From: Kiloniella laminariae
Lineage (GTDB): Bacteria > Pseudomonadota > Alphaproteobacteria > Kiloniellales > Kiloniellaceae
Direction: 5' to 3'
Assembly: GCF_027214005.1 (NCBI RefSeq)
Contig: NZ_JAPWGY010000003.1
Span: 620,001-684,000 of the forward strand
Length of the DNA stretch: 64,000 nt
In this document: positions 35,906-45,312 of the stretch, one piece after another
Position numbering within the stretch: the stretch's first letter is position 1
How the letters are laid out: every line of letters starts with the position of its first letter
Translations under genes and position numbers: made by a program
The notes under the pieces: generated by a model
Told to the model about the DNA's origin: nothing
The model's database searches: none
What the model saw: only the letters and a program-made list of their open reading frames with translations

Positions 35906-36499
35906 TTAATTTCCCTGACTTTTTGTTGGATCTACCCAGCCAATGTTTCCGTCAGAGCGACGGTAGATCATGTTCAGACCCCCGTGTTTGCTGTTGCGGA
36001 ACATCATCGCGGGCAGATCTTCCAGGTCCATCCGCATCACGGCGAGACCTGCTGTCAAAGTCGGGATTTCTGTTGGCATCTCTGCCACAATCAAGGGGCT
36101 GTTGTCGTCGTTGTTCACGGCATCAACAGCGTCGTCTTGGTCTTCATCATGCTCGCCAGAAAGAATATAGTGCTGGGCATGGGTTGCTTCCTTACCGCCT
36201 TCTGCGTGATCATCACGGAGCTTCCGCTTATGACGACGCAGGCGTTTTGACAGGCGTTCTGCAGCCAGATCAAATGCTGGATAAGGTTCGCCAGCCTCTC
36301 CATTGGCTTCGAGGCGAATATTTTTGCCAACATGGGCAACAATTGTTGCCCGGTAGAGATAGGCATTTTTGGATAGGGTGACATTCACATCTATCGCGTC
36401 ACCAAAATATTTATCCAGTGTTGAGGAAAGGTTTTCTTCGATATGTGTGCGCAGCGCGTCGCCGACGTCGAGCTGCTTGCCTTTAACGGAAAGCTGCAT
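35906..36499 (-). CDS. hpf: Ribosome hibernation promoting factor, long form
   Basis: 197 residues. An N-terminal ribosome-binding domain (about 1-100: QLSVKGKQLDVGDALRTHIE start) is joined by an acidic linker to the C-terminal dimerisation domain (about 140-190: AVMRMDLEDLPAMMFRN). The long form makes 100S ribosome dimers without a separate RMF. A good promoter is in the gap behind rpoN, so it can be expressed independently. Confidence 0.95.
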   Translation of the reverse strand: MQLSVKGKQLDVGDALRTHIEENLSSTLDKYFGDAIDVNVTLSKNAYLYRATIVAHVGKNIRLEANGEAGEPYPAFDLAAERLSKRLRRHKRKLRDDHAEGGKEATHAQHYILSGEHDEDQDDAVDAVNNDDNSPLIVAEMPTEIPTLTAGLAVMRMDLEDLPAMMFRNSKHGGLNMIYRRSDGNIGWVDPTKSQGN

Positions 36500-36578
36500 G
36501 TGAACATATTCTCTGAATTGTTAAGGGGTTTTGTGTAATGACAATCCGTGCCATTCATGCCCCGCTATCTGGGGCGGC

Positions 36579-36607
36579 ACCATAGTGTCGTCGTCTATTG
36601 GAGTCAA
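36579..36607 (-). promoter_or_regulatory. Candidate sigma-70 promoter of hpf
   Basis: On the minus strand TTGACT (36602-36607), exactly 17 nt, then TATGGT (36579-36584). It lies 80 nt upstream of the hpf start. A small palindrome GCCCC..GGGGC (36559-36575) follows. Confidence 0.6.
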
Positions 36608-36705
36608 GGACAGTAGGTAGAACCATATTTTCCCTCCCGTTTTCGTAAACGACCAATGTAGTATATCACAGTCTTTGGCGCTGGGGAGACTTTGTTACAT
36701 CTAAA

Positions 36706-38235
36706 TTATAAAGAGAGTGATTTTTCTCGACGTCTTTGTACGGATGATGAAATCCCGAGGGCTTCACGATATTTGGCCACAGTCCTCCGGGCAATGTCGA
36801 TCCCTTCCTGTTTCAGCCTGGTCACGAGAGCATCGTCAGACAGGATTTTCTTGCTGTCTTCCTGATCAATCAGGTTCTTGATTCTGTCGCGGACGGCTTC
36901 GGAAGAATGATTATTCCCGTCATCCCCCCCGATGGAGGAGGTGAAAAAGTACTTCATTTCATAAGTGCCGCGCGGGGTGACCATATACTTGTTCGACGTC
37001 ACCCGGCTCACAGTTGATTCATGCATCTCGATAACTTCTGCAATATCCTTGAGGGTCAAGGGTCTGAGAGACTGGACACCCTTTTGCAGAAATTTCTCCT
37101 GTTGCCGGACAATTTCCGATGCAACCTTCATCACCGTGGTGGCGCGCTGGTGCAGAGCCTTTACCAGCCAGTTTGCGGACTGGATCTGTTCGGAAATATA
37201 GGTTTTTTCCTCTTTGGTCCGGGCGAGCTGAGATACATTGTTATAATAGTGATTGTTGATCAGGACCTTTGGCAGGGCGTCGGTATTAAGTTCTACATGC
37301 CAGCCCCCGGCCCGATCGGGCCTGACGATGACTTCGGGGATGACTGACTCCACATCACCGGTGTCAAAGGAAGCGGCTGGTCGCGGGTTTAAGGCCCGGA
37401 TTTCGGCGATCATATCGGTTATGTCTTCGTCGTCGACATGACAGACCTTGCGCAAGCCGGCGAGGTCCCTTTTTGCCAGAAGATCCAGATTGTCGAGCAA
37501 GGCCTGGATGACTGGATCAAGCCGGTTTTTTTCCCGGAGCTGGATCGCAAGACATTCTGCGAGATCCCGGGCACAGATTCCTGAGGGGTCAAAAGTCTGT
37601 AGTGTTTGCAAAACACTTTCGATCAACTCGATTTGGCACCCGAGCTGTTCGGCGAGCTCGCCAAGATCCGCTTTCATATAGCCGGATTCATCAAGGTGAT
37701 CAATCAGGTGCAACCCGATGATCCGTTTTGTCGGGTCATCAATTTCCATCACCAGCTGCTCGCGAAGATGGGCGCTTAGTGTGACGGTTTCTTCCAGGCG
37801 ATTTTCAAGCGAAAAGGACTCGTCATCAAATCGGGTATTGCCGCCTGGGCCCCAGCTGGAGAAAGCGGTGCTGTCTTCATTCCATTGGTTGTCAGGGCTG
37901 CTGTCGTAGTAGCTGTCAAAATCGGTGTCGAGGGGAGTCTGGTTACTATCCGGCAGGGTTTCCGCGTTTCCGAGCTCAAGCGAGTCGGGGGAGTTGCTGT
38001 CGTTGCCGGAAGAGGCTTCTGCGGCAGCATGAAGGTCGCCGGTTTCGCGTTCCTGCCTCTCGGCGTTACCCGTGCCGTCATCCCTGTCTAAAAGCGGGTT
38101 CTGTTCCAGTTCCCGCTGAACATATTCAGCCAACTCTATATTCGACAGCTGCAGTAATTTGATGGCCTGCTGCAGTTGCGGGGTCATGACGAGGCTTTGA
38201 CTTTGCCTCAGTTCAAGTCTTTGAGATACCGCCAT
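36706..38235 (-). CDS. rpoN: RNA polymerase sigma-54 factor
   Basis: 509 residues. Region I is glutamine/leucine rich (QSQSLVMTPQLQQAIKLLQL), followed by an acidic region II (about 50-130), the core-binding domain, the helix-turn-helix and the RpoN box RRTVAKYREA near the C terminus, which reads the -24 element. It directs activator-dependent transcription, for example of nitrogen genes. It follows lptB by 10 nt, as in most proteobacteria. Confidence 0.97.
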   Translation of the reverse strand: MAVSQRLELRQSQSLVMTPQLQQAIKLLQLSNIELAEYVQRELEQNPLLDRDDGTGNAERQERETGDLHAAAEASSGNDSNSPDSLELGNAETLPDSNQTPLDTDFDSYYDSSPDNQWNEDSTAFSSWGPGGNTRFDDESFSLENRLEETVTLSAHLREQLVMEIDDPTKRIIGLHLIDHLDESGYMKADLGELAEQLGCQIELIESVLQTLQTFDPSGICARDLAECLAIQLREKNRLDPVIQALLDNLDLLAKRDLAGLRKVCHVDDEDITDMIAEIRALNPRPAASFDTGDVESVIPEVIVRPDRAGGWHVELNTDALPKVLINNHYYNNVSQLARTKEEKTYISEQIQSANWLVKALHQRATTVMKVASEIVRQQEKFLQKGVQSLRPLTLKDIAEVIEMHESTVSRVTSNKYMVTPRGTYEMKYFFTSSIGGDDGNNHSSEAVRDRIKNLIDQEDSKKILSDDALVTRLKQEGIDIARRTVAKYREALGISSSVQRRREKSLSL

Positions 38236-38245
38236 AGGTTAACCT

Positions 38246-39028
38246 TTAGAGGCTAAACCTTTCACCTAAGTAAACGCGACGTACATCGTCGTTATTGACG
38301 ATCTCGCCAGGAGTGCCTTCCATCAGCACCATACCATCGTGAATGATATAGGCCCGATCTACAATATCCAATGTTTCCCGTACATTATGATCTGTAATGA
38401 GGACCCCGATTCCCCGATCCTTGAGGTGCATGACCAGATCGCGAATGTCGCCAACCGCAATGGGATCAATCCCGGCCAAAGGTTCATCAAGCAGAATAAA
38501 GCTGGGGTCAGATGCCAGCGCACGGGCAATCTCAACGCGACGTCGTTCGCCGCCCGAGAGGGCAATGGCAGGTGTTTTGCGCAGGTGGGTGATGGAAAAT
38601 TCGGCCATCAGGCTTTCGAGTTTGGCTTCACGTTTACTGCGAACCGGCTCGACAACTTCCAGTACACCACGGATGTTCTGTTCAACGGTCAATCCCCTGA
38701 AGATCGAGGCTTCCTGGGGAAGGTAGCCGATACCCATCCGGGCCCGCCGATACATGGGCAGGTCTGTAATGTCCTGGTTGTCCAGGGTGACCCAGCCGGA
38801 ATCCGGGGCCAGTAGCCCGGTGATGATATAAAAGCTGGTGGTTTTCCCAGCCCCGTTGGGGCCGAGAAGGCCAACGATCTCGCCGCGCTGGACCCGCATG
38901 GTCACAGCTCTGAGGACCGGGCGTTTCTTGAAGCTTTTCCCAAGGTTTGTTGCCATGAGCCCCTGATTGTCAGCAATCAAGGTTGGTTTGCTTTCCTGGT
39001 TCGCGGTATCGGGGTGCTTCTCAGTCAT
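38246..39028 (-). CDS. lptB: LPS export ABC ATPase LptB
   Basis: 260 residues. Walker [10 protein letters not shown], signature [10 protein letters not shown] and Walker B FILLDEP are present, with the LptB-specific YLPQEASIF at the Q loop. It powers LPS extraction from the inner membrane through LptFG (not in the window) and the LptC-LptA bridge encoded upstream. A short N-terminal extension of about 25 residues precedes the conserved domain. Confidence 0.97.
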   Translation of the reverse strand: MTEKHPDTANQESKPTLIADNQGLMATNLGKSFKKRPVLRAVTMRVQRGEIVGLLGPNGAGKTTSFYIITGLLAPDSGWVTLDNQDITDLPMYRRARMGIGYLPQEASIFRGLTVEQNIRGVLEVVEPVRSKREAKLESLMAEFSITHLRKTPAIALSGGERRRVEIARALASDPSFILLDEPLAGIDPIAVGDIRDLVMHLKDRGIGVLITDHNVRETLDIVDRAYIIHDGMVLMEGTPGEIVNNDDVRRVYLGERFSL

Positions 39029-39077
39029 TAATTTTTTTTGCCGTTAAAAGTGGTGCCGCGTAAATATCTTTAAGCTA

Positions 39078-39905
39078 TCAGGGTTTCTTCTTTTTACTGG
39101 AGGGAAGGATGAGACCTGTCACGGGTTTCCCGCCTGCGCTGGTCAGTTTGCTGACACCTGTTGCAAGATTGAATTCGGCCTGGTCCCCGTTCATCTGGTT
39201 TTCCCCCTGGGTTATCTTGACATTCCCGATAAGGTTCGCCAACTCCTTCTTGACATAATAGATGCCTTTGTCGCCGGTCGCGTACTCTGACTTGGTTGCA
39301 ACCCGTACATCCCCAAAGGCGTCAATGCGCTCGATTTCCAGTTTTTCCTGGGCATTTTTAACAAAGTGGGCTGTCAGAATGTTGCCGTGAACTCTTTTGT
39401 CTTCTCGGATGGCTACGGCATTGCCGCGGGCAACGGCGAGCTGCTTGGCTTCCCAGTATTCCAAGCTGTCCCTGGCCGTAATGGTGTCGGCCCCACTGAT
39501 CATGCGCAGGTCTTTACCTGTGAGGACCATGACCTGCTGGTCTATGTCATAAACGCCATTGTCACCATAAGCAGTTTCGCCAGGAGAGATGATCTGAACG
39601 TTACCAACCGCATCGACCCGGTAAATTTCGGTTCCACCTTCTGCGCCTTCACGGTAATGAGCAATCAGTTGGTCGCCACGAACCTCCAGCTCGCCCTGAG
39701 CTGCCCGGGCGTTGCCACTGGCAACGTACTGTTTCTTGTCACGTCGCCATTCAATACCTTCGTCGGCATTGATTTCAAGAGGCTCTTTGCCTTGCCCCAG
39801 GCCTTCGGTCAATCCCTGGCCCAGGGATGGTGTGTGCGACGCAAGTGTCAGGAAGAACGCGATTGCGGCTGTGACCGGAAGAATGGCCGATGTTAAGCGC
39901 CTCAT
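39078..39905 (-). CDS. lptA: LPS transport periplasmic protein LptA
   Basis: 275 residues, OstA-like beta-jellyroll with a signal peptide (ILPVTAAIAFFLTLASH). It starts its mature domain with LEINADEGIEWRRDKKQY and has a second half of OstA-type repeats, longer than the E. coli protein (about 185 residues), consistent with alphaproteobacterial LptA. It forms the periplasmic filament carrying LPS. Its start overlaps the lptC stop (ATGA-type). Confidence 0.93.
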   Translation of the reverse strand: MRRLTSAILPVTAAIAFFLTLASHTPSLGQGLTEGLGQGKEPLEINADEGIEWRRDKKQYVASGNARAAQGELEVRGDQLIAHYREGAEGGTEIYRVDAVGNVQIISPGETAYGDNGVYDIDQQVMVLTGKDLRMISGADTITARDSLEYWEAKQLAVARGNAVAIREDKRVHGNILTAHFVKNAQEKLEIERIDAFGDVRVATKSEYATGDKGIYYVKKELANLIGNVKITQGENQMNGDQAEFNLATGVSKLTSAGGKPVTGLILPSSKKKKP

Positions 39906-40615
39906 TTTTTTAACGTCTCCTGTGCGTCGGGAAGAATGACCAGTTGGCTCTTTCCGGTGAAAGTAATACGTTGTCCACGGTCTGTGATGACAAAACCCTC
40001 GGATACGACTGTGCCAGCTGGTCCGTGTCCATTGACTTCACTTTGCCCGTAGGCTGAGCCTGCATTCACATCGATCATGGCTTCTTGTGTCATGATTTCA
40101 AAGCCCTGATCCTGAAAAATATTCACGTTTCCATCAAGGGTGAGGTATTTTGCGTCTTTGTCGTAGATCCCGGAACGGGCAGAAAGCGCGATCCAGCTGC
40201 CGTCATGTAACGAAATGTCGGCCTTGGGTAACGTGAGGAGAATTTCATTTTCCCGCTCCCGTGACTGTTCCGCCAGATCAGCGATAATTGTGTAGGGTTG
40301 TTCCTGGTCATCAAGGCCAAGGTATTTAGGGTTGAGTGCGCTGAGCGTATCGGGCGTATCGCCAAGAATACTTTTGCCAATCGCTGTGCCTTCTGCAATC
40401 ACCTGTTCCTCAAGCTGTGGCCAGACGATAACCAGCAGAATCAGGATGACGGCGAAAAAAGGGAGTGCGACTTTGGCGATGCTGACAAAGACACTGTACC
40501 CGTTCTTCCCGGAAAAACTGGGCGGCTTCACGGCTTCGAGGGGCGTCGCGACTACGGGGGCAGTCGCGGTCGACACCTGTTTTTTTGTGGGCGTTTTTGC
40601 GGGCATCTTTTCCAT
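39902..40615 (-). CDS. lptC: LPS export protein LptC
   Basis: 237 residues. A cytoplasmic proline/lysine-rich leader (about 1-40) precedes one membrane anchor (VALPFFAVILILLVIVWP), then the periplasmic LptC jellyroll. LptC links the LptBFG transporter with LptA. It starts 6 nt after kdsD and is translationally coupled with lptA. Confidence 0.9.
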   Translation of the reverse strand: MEKMPAKTPTKKQVSTATAPVVATPLEAVKPPSFSGKNGYSVFVSIAKVALPFFAVILILLVIVWPQLEEQVIAEGTAIGKSILGDTPDTLSALNPKYLGLDDQEQPYTIIADLAEQSRERENEILLTLPKADISLHDGSWIALSARSGIYDKDAKYLTLDGNVNIFQDQGFEIMTQEAMIDVNAGSAYGQSEVNGHGPAGTVVSEGFVITDRGQRITFTGKSQLVILPDAQETLKK

Positions 40616-40621
40616 TTTGCC

Positions 40622-41626
40622 TCAAGCAATTCCGGCGCGAAGACAGTCGTGGATGTGAATGATTCCAACTGGCCGCTGATTATCAGTGACAAAAAGGCTG
40701 GTGATGGAGCTTTCGTTCATCTGGCCCAATGCCTCTGCGGCGAGTGCGCTGGGGCGGGTGGTCTTGGGAGACGCTGTCATCACGTCTTCGGCTGTCATTG
40801 CAAGAATGTCAGCGTCCATATGCCGACGCAGATCCCCATCGGTTACGATCCCTTTCAGATGGCCCGTGGCATCGGTAACACCAATACAGCCGAAAGCCTT
40901 TTGAGTCATGATCAGGATGGTCTCTGACATGGGGGTGTGGCCGGGACAGAGCGGCAGGTCCTCGCCATGCATCAGATCGGATACCTTGAGCAGCTTTGTC
41001 CCGAGGGCTCCGCCGGGATGAAAGACCTTGAAGTCCTGTGCCTTGAAATCTTTTTGTTCCAGCAGGGCTACCGCAAGGGCATCCCCCAGCGCGAGAGACA
41101 TGGTTGTCGAGGTGGTAGGGGCAAGCCCATGGGGGCAGGCCTCGGGCAGGTTCGGCAAGATCAGGGCGACATCCGCAGCTTCTGCGAGGGCAGAAACTTT
41201 GCGGCCAGTCATGGCAATCAACGGAATTCCATATCGGCGTGTATAAGTGATCAGATCACCCAGTTCAGCAGTGTTGCCGGAATTGGACATCGCTAGTACG
41301 GCATCACTGCGGGTGATCATGCCGAGATCCCCGTGGCTGGCCTCGCCGGGATGAACAAAGGAAGCGGGTGTGCCTGTCGAAGCCAGCGTGGCTGCAATTT
41401 TCCGGGCGATGTGTCCGCTTTTCCCCATGCCGGTAATGATTACACGACCCGTCACAGCCATCAGGATTTCGATTGCTTTCGTGAAGCTGTCATCCAGTCC
41501 CTGGCTTAAAGTGTGCAAGGCTGTGGCCTCCAGTTCAAGAACGCGCCTGGCCGAGACCAGGGCTTGTGAACTGCCAGGCTTTTGTCGTGGCATCTCTGGC
41601 TCGATATCGCGAACTCTATTGACCAT
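40622..41626 (-). CDS. kdsD: Arabinose-5-phosphate isomerase, KpsF/GutQ family
   Basis: 334 residues. The SIS domain (about 50-185) has GMGKSGHIARKIAAT and SNSGNTAEL; two CBS domains follow to the C terminus (about 215-330). The enzyme interconverts ribulose 5-phosphate and arabinose 5-phosphate, the first step to Kdo of LPS. Its place before lptCAB agrees with an LPS role. Confidence 0.95.
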   Translation of the reverse strand: MVNRVRDIEPEMPRQKPGSSQALVSARRVLELEATALHTLSQGLDDSFTKAIEILMAVTGRVIITGMGKSGHIARKIAATLASTGTPASFVHPGEASHGDLGMITRSDAVLAMSNSGNTAELGDLITYTRRYGIPLIAMTGRKVSALAEAADVALILPNLPEACPHGLAPTTSTTMSLALGDALAVALLEQKDFKAQDFKVFHPGGALGTKLLKVSDLMHGEDLPLCPGHTPMSETILIMTQKAFGCIGVTDATGHLKGIVTDGDLRRHMDADILAMTAEDVMTASPKTTRPSALAAEALGQMNESSITSLFVTDNQRPVGIIHIHDCLRAGIA

Positions 41627-41801
41627 TTTCTATACTTGCTACTCAGGCGTTCCATAGGAAGCGGTGGTTGGGTCCATGTCTGGACCATTGGTAACACGGA
41701 AAACATCAGCAAGTAAAACTGCCTCGCCGAGAAAATGCCGTTAAATGATGACCATATAAAGGCACCAACCTGCGTGAAATTGTCCCAGCAAGAAATGGGC
41801 T

Positions 41802-42425
41802 TTACGCGTGAGCAAAGATATCGCTCTCGGGCCATCCGGCAAGATCGAGTTTGGCGCGCCAGGGGAGAAATTCAAAACAGGCTCGGGCCATTTCCAGTCG
41901 TCCCTCGCGCGCCAGTCTCTGATCGAGGATCTCGACCATTTTGTGGAGATACAAGACGTCAGAAGCAGCGTAGTTGAGCTGATCCTGAGAGAGGTCAGGT
42001 GAGCCCCAATCTGATGATTGTTGCTGTTTGGAGATATCGACACCAAGAAGCTCGCGGCAGAGTTCCTTGAGGCCGTGGCGGTCCGTATAGGTTCGAATGA
42101 GCTTTGAGGCGATTTTGGTGCAATAGACCGGATTACAGGTTACGCCCAGATAGCGTTCGATTGCGGCAAGATCAAAGCGGGCAAAATGAAAGATCTTGGT
42201 GACGTCCCTGTTCGTAAAAAGTGCGCGGAGATTGGGGGCGTCATAATTACCGTCTTTGAACTGGACGAGATGGCAAACACCGTCTCCGGCGGAGAGTTGA
42301 ACCAGGCACAGGCGATCCCGTGATAAATTGAGACCCATCGTCTCTGAGTCAACAGCAACGGAGCCTCCAAAGTCTACGCCGTCTGGCAGGTCTGTCTGAT
42401 GCAGATGGATAGTTACTTCGCTCAC
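41802..42425 (-). CDS. Ribonuclease D-like 3'-5' exonuclease
   Basis: 207 residues, a stand-alone DEDDy exonuclease domain without the HRDC domains of true RNase D, as usual in Alphaproteobacteria. Catalytic residues: VAVDSETMGL (DxE), HFARFDLAAI, and YAASDVLYL (YxxxD). The GTG at 42425 with GGAGAG at good spacing is chosen and gives the family's normal start; the frame is open 27 codons further upstream. Confidence 0.9.
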   Translation of the reverse strand: MSEVTIHLHQTDLPDGVDFGGSVAVDSETMGLNLSRDRLCLVQLSAGDGVCHLVQFKDGNYDAPNLRALFTNRDVTKIFHFARFDLAAIERYLGVTCNPVYCTKIASKLIRTYTDRHGLKELCRELLGVDISKQQQSSDWGSPDLSQDQLNYAASDVLYLHKMVEILDQRLAREGRLEMARACFEFLPWRAKLDLAGWPESDIFAHA

Positions 42426-42655
42426 GTGTCTCTCCCGGGTTGCCGTGTGGCACAGGACTGTTGATGCCTGTTTCGCGTCGGTCTCGATTACAAATATGGG
42501 CTGCATTCTCTCTGGCGGGATGATTCTGTCAAGTGAACATCCGTCTTGTTGCCATGTTACTGCGGCTTGTTAGGAAAAAGCCAGCCCAATGCTGTATAGT
42601 ATGCCTGTCGGGAGGGGCAGCCGCCTAGAACAGTCAGCACAACGGCAGGGTGAAG

Positions 42656-43612
42656 ATGCAAAAACTGAAGCGAAGAGAAGAGCAGGTTGTAACGGTATTT
42701 GGCGGATCGGGTTTTGTTGGGCGTTACGTCGTCGCCCTGCTGGCACGGGATGGATGGCGGATCAGGGTTGCTGTTCGGGACCCGCAGAAAGCGGCTTTTC
42801 TGAAAGCCTGTGGAGATGTCGGGCAGGTTGTGCCGCTTGCTGTCGATGTGTCTGACCCGGCATCGGTTGCACGGATTGTTCAGGACAGTTCCGTGGTGAT
42901 CAATCTGATTGGAATTCTTCTGGAGCAAGGGAAGCAACGTTTTGATCTGCTCCAGGCCAGGGTGCCCGGCACGGTTGCGGCGGCGGCGCAGAAGGCCGGA
43001 GCCAGGACCTTGATCCAGATGTCCGCTATTGGGGCTGATTTGAATTCCCCTTCCAGATACGGGCGGAGCAAGGCAGAGGGGGAGGTGGCGGCACGGGCGG
43101 CCTTTCCGTCTGCTGTGATTATCCGGCCCAGTATTGTTTTTGGTCCCGAAGATGATTTTTTCAACCGCTTTGCCAGGATGGCGCAAGTCAGTCCGTTTTT
43201 GCCTCTCGTCGGAGGTGGGAATACCTGGTTTCAGCCAGTTTATGTTGGCGATGTGGCAGAGGCTATCCGAAAGATTGTTCTGCATCCTGATAAATATTCA
43301 GGAGAGATCTATGAGTTGGGCGGTCCGAGGGTCATGACATTCCGGGAGTGCCTTGAGCTGTTACTTCGGGAAGTCAGATTAAACCGGCTTCTGGTTGGTT
43401 TGCCTTTCTGGCTGGCAAGAGTGATGTCGGTTTTTATGACGGTTTTGCCTAACCCGCCTCTGACGCTGGATCAGTTGAAGATGCTTGAGAAAGATAATGT
43501 CGTATCTGATCAGGCAAAACATCTTGAGGATCTGGGTGTAAAGCCGGTGGATCCGCATTTGATCTTGTCTGACTATCTTTCCCGTTATCGCGATGGTGGT
43601 AGGAAAAATTAG
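42656..43612 (+). CDS. Complex I NDUFA9-subunit family protein (atypical SDR)
   Basis: 318 residues. The Rossmann motif VTVFGGSGFVGRYVV is at the N terminus, followed by VDVSD, INLIGIL and a YGRSKAEGE active-site-like segment (YxxxK). It resembles the bacterial relatives of the mitochondrial complex I accessory subunit NDUFA9, which bind NADPH but have no proven catalytic reaction. The ATG at 42656 has AGGG upstream; GTG at 42650 is an alternative. It diverges from the exonuclease gene. Confidence 0.9.
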   Translation: MQKLKRREEQVVTVFGGSGFVGRYVVALLARDGWRIRVAVRDPQKAAFLKACGDVGQVVPLAVDVSDPASVARIVQDSSVVINLIGILLEQGKQRFDLLQARVPGTVAAAAQKAGARTLIQMSAIGADLNSPSRYGRSKAEGEVAARAAFPSAVIIRPSIVFGPEDDFFNRFARMAQVSPFLPLVGGGNTWFQPVYVGDVAEAIRKIVLHPDKYSGEIYELGGPRVMTFRECLELLLREVRLNRLLVGLPFWLARVMSVFMTVLPNPPLTLDQLKMLEKDNVVSDQAKHLEDLGVKPVDPHLILSDYLSRYRDGGRKN

Positions 43613-43737
43613 TATCGACATAATTTAATGTTAAATAACTCTATGAAATAAAATATAAATAAAAGTCTCAAATCGGAACTAAAATAATTTTTAAACGCCA
43701 TGTTTAATGGTGGTTTCCCGAGAAATTCTGGATGTGA

Positions 43738-43783
43738 TTGACATATAGGTCAAATGTGGTTACCTATATTGACTATCGGTCAA
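43738..43783 (+). promoter_or_regulatory. Tandem TTGAC..GTCAA palindromes in the gltD promoter
   Basis: TTGAC-N6-GTCAA (43738-43753) and TTGAC-N5-GTCAA (43769-43783) begin 31 bp apart, about three helical turns. The first overlaps a promoter-like TTGACA with TACCTA 17 nt later (43761-43766). They look like a double operator. No regulator gene is adjacent. Confidence 0.6.
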
Positions 43784-43873
43784 AGCTATTCATTTAAAGA
43801 ATCGGGTATCAAGAGGCGTAAAGCCCTTTGCAAGCTACGGTATGGAGACTTGCGCCCGCTGCGGGAGAGATAC

Positions 43874-45301
43874 ATGTCTGACAAAATGCTGCAATTCGTC
43901 CGGCAGGGGCGGGAAATGCCTGAAAAGCGCGCTGTAAAGCAGCGGCGTGAGGATTTTCGTGAAATCTATGATGCCTTTACCCCGGCTGCAGCACAGACTC
44001 AGGCCAGTCGCTGTTCACAATGTGGCGTGCCTTTTTGTCAAATTCACTGCCCCCTTTCAAATAACATTCCCGACTGGTTGATGCTGACAGCCAATGATCG
44101 TCTGGAAGAGGCTTATGAGTTGTCACAGGCGACCAATAATTTCCCGGAAATCTGTGGTCGTATCTGTCCGCAGGATCGCCTGTGTGAAGGGAAGTGTGTC
44201 ATTCAGCAATCTGGCCATGGCACAGTGACGATTGGCTCGGTCGAGAAATATATAACAGACACAGCATGGGAAAAAGGTTGGGTCAAACCGGCCAGGCCGC
44301 AACATGAGCTTGCCGAGTCTGTCGCAATCATAGGGGCGGGGCCTGGTGGGCTGGCCGCAGCAGAACAGCTGCGCCGCAAAGGATACCAGGTGCACGTTTA
44401 TGACCGTTATGATCGTGCAGGTGGTCTGCTGGTCTATGGGATTCCCGGGTTCAAACTGGAAAAGAGCGTGGTCGAGCGCAGGGTAGATCTGTTGGAGCAG
44501 TCGGGCATACACTTTCATCTGGGCCAGGATATTGGCGGTAAAGTCTCTTTTGCCGATATCAGAAACAAGCATGATGCCGTACTGATCGCAACAGGTGTCT
44601 ATCAGGCACGGGATCTGAGTTTGCCAGGCAGTGAACTGCGCAATATTTTGCCCGCGCTCTATTACCTTACCGAGGCTAACCGGAAGGATCTGGGCATAGC
44701 TTCTGATCACATGAGTGATGAGCTGAACGCCAAAGGCAAAAATGTCGTGGTGATCGGCGGGGGTGACACTGCAATGGATTGTGTGCGTACGGCTGTTCGT
44801 CAGGGGGCAAAGTCGGTAAAATGTCTTTACCGTCGCGATAAGAACAACATGCCCGGGTCTGAACGTGAAGTGCAGAATGCAGAAGAAGAGGGCGTGGAAT
44901 TTGTCTGGCTCTCTGCCCCGGAAGCTTTTGTCGGCGATGAAGTTGTACGTGAAGTACTGGCCTCTAAAGTTCATCTGGGTATCGCTGATGCCTCAGGCCG
45001 TCAGGTGCCACAGATTGTTCCTGACTCCCGGGAAGCCATTCCAGCCGATCTTGTGATCAAGGCTCTTGGTTTTGAGCCAGAAAATCTGCCAAAGCTCTTT
45101 GATGAAAAGGATCTGGAAGTGAGCCGCTACGGGACGCTACAGGTTGATGATGCAACCATGATGACAGCGCTCGACGGGGTTTTTGCCGCCGGTGATATCG
45201 TACGGGGAGCTTCGCTGGTTGTCTGGGCAATCAAGGATGCCCGTGATGCAGCTGAACAGATGCATGCTTTTATAAAAAACAAAAATACAGCTGCTGCTTA
45301 A
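43874..45301 (+). CDS. gltD: Glutamate synthase (NADPH) small subunit
   Basis: 475 residues. N-terminal iron-sulfur cysteines are at residues 47, 50, 55 and 59 (CSQCGVPFCQIHC), with a second group CGRICPQDRLCEGKC. The FAD motif is IIGAGPGGLAAAEQL, and the NADPH motif is VIGGGDTAMDCVRTA. It supplies electrons to GltB for glutamate formation from glutamine and 2-oxoglutarate. The ATG at 43874 has GGGAGAG upstream; the frame is open further upstream but includes the promoter. gltD precedes gltB here. Confidence 0.96.
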   Translation: MSDKMLQFVRQGREMPEKRAVKQRREDFREIYDAFTPAAAQTQASRCSQCGVPFCQIHCPLSNNIPDWLMLTANDRLEEAYELSQATNNFPEICGRICPQDRLCEGKCVIQQSGHGTVTIGSVEKYITDTAWEKGWVKPARPQHELAESVAIIGAGPGGLAAAEQLRRKGYQVHVYDRYDRAGGLLVYGIPGFKLEKSVVERRVDLLEQSGIHFHLGQDIGGKVSFADIRNKHDAVLIATGVYQARDLSLPGSELRNILPALYYLTEANRKDLGIASDHMSDELNAKGKNVVVIGGGDTAMDCVRTAVRQGAKSVKCLYRRDKNNMPGSEREVQNAEEEGVEFVWLSAPEAFVGDEVVREVLASKVHLGIADASGRQVPQIVPDSREAIPADLVIKALGFEPENLPKLFDEKDLEVSRYGTLQVDDATMMTALDGVFAAGDIVRGASLVVWAIKDARDAAEQMHAFIKNKNTAAA

Positions 45302-45312
45302 GGAGAGAGCCC

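Noticed and set aside
36555-36626. 23-codon minus-strand frame with a GGGAGGG site upstream of hpf
   Set aside because: The hpf promoter TTGACT..TATGGT lies inside it, it has no recognisable composition or family, and leader peptides are not expected for hpf.
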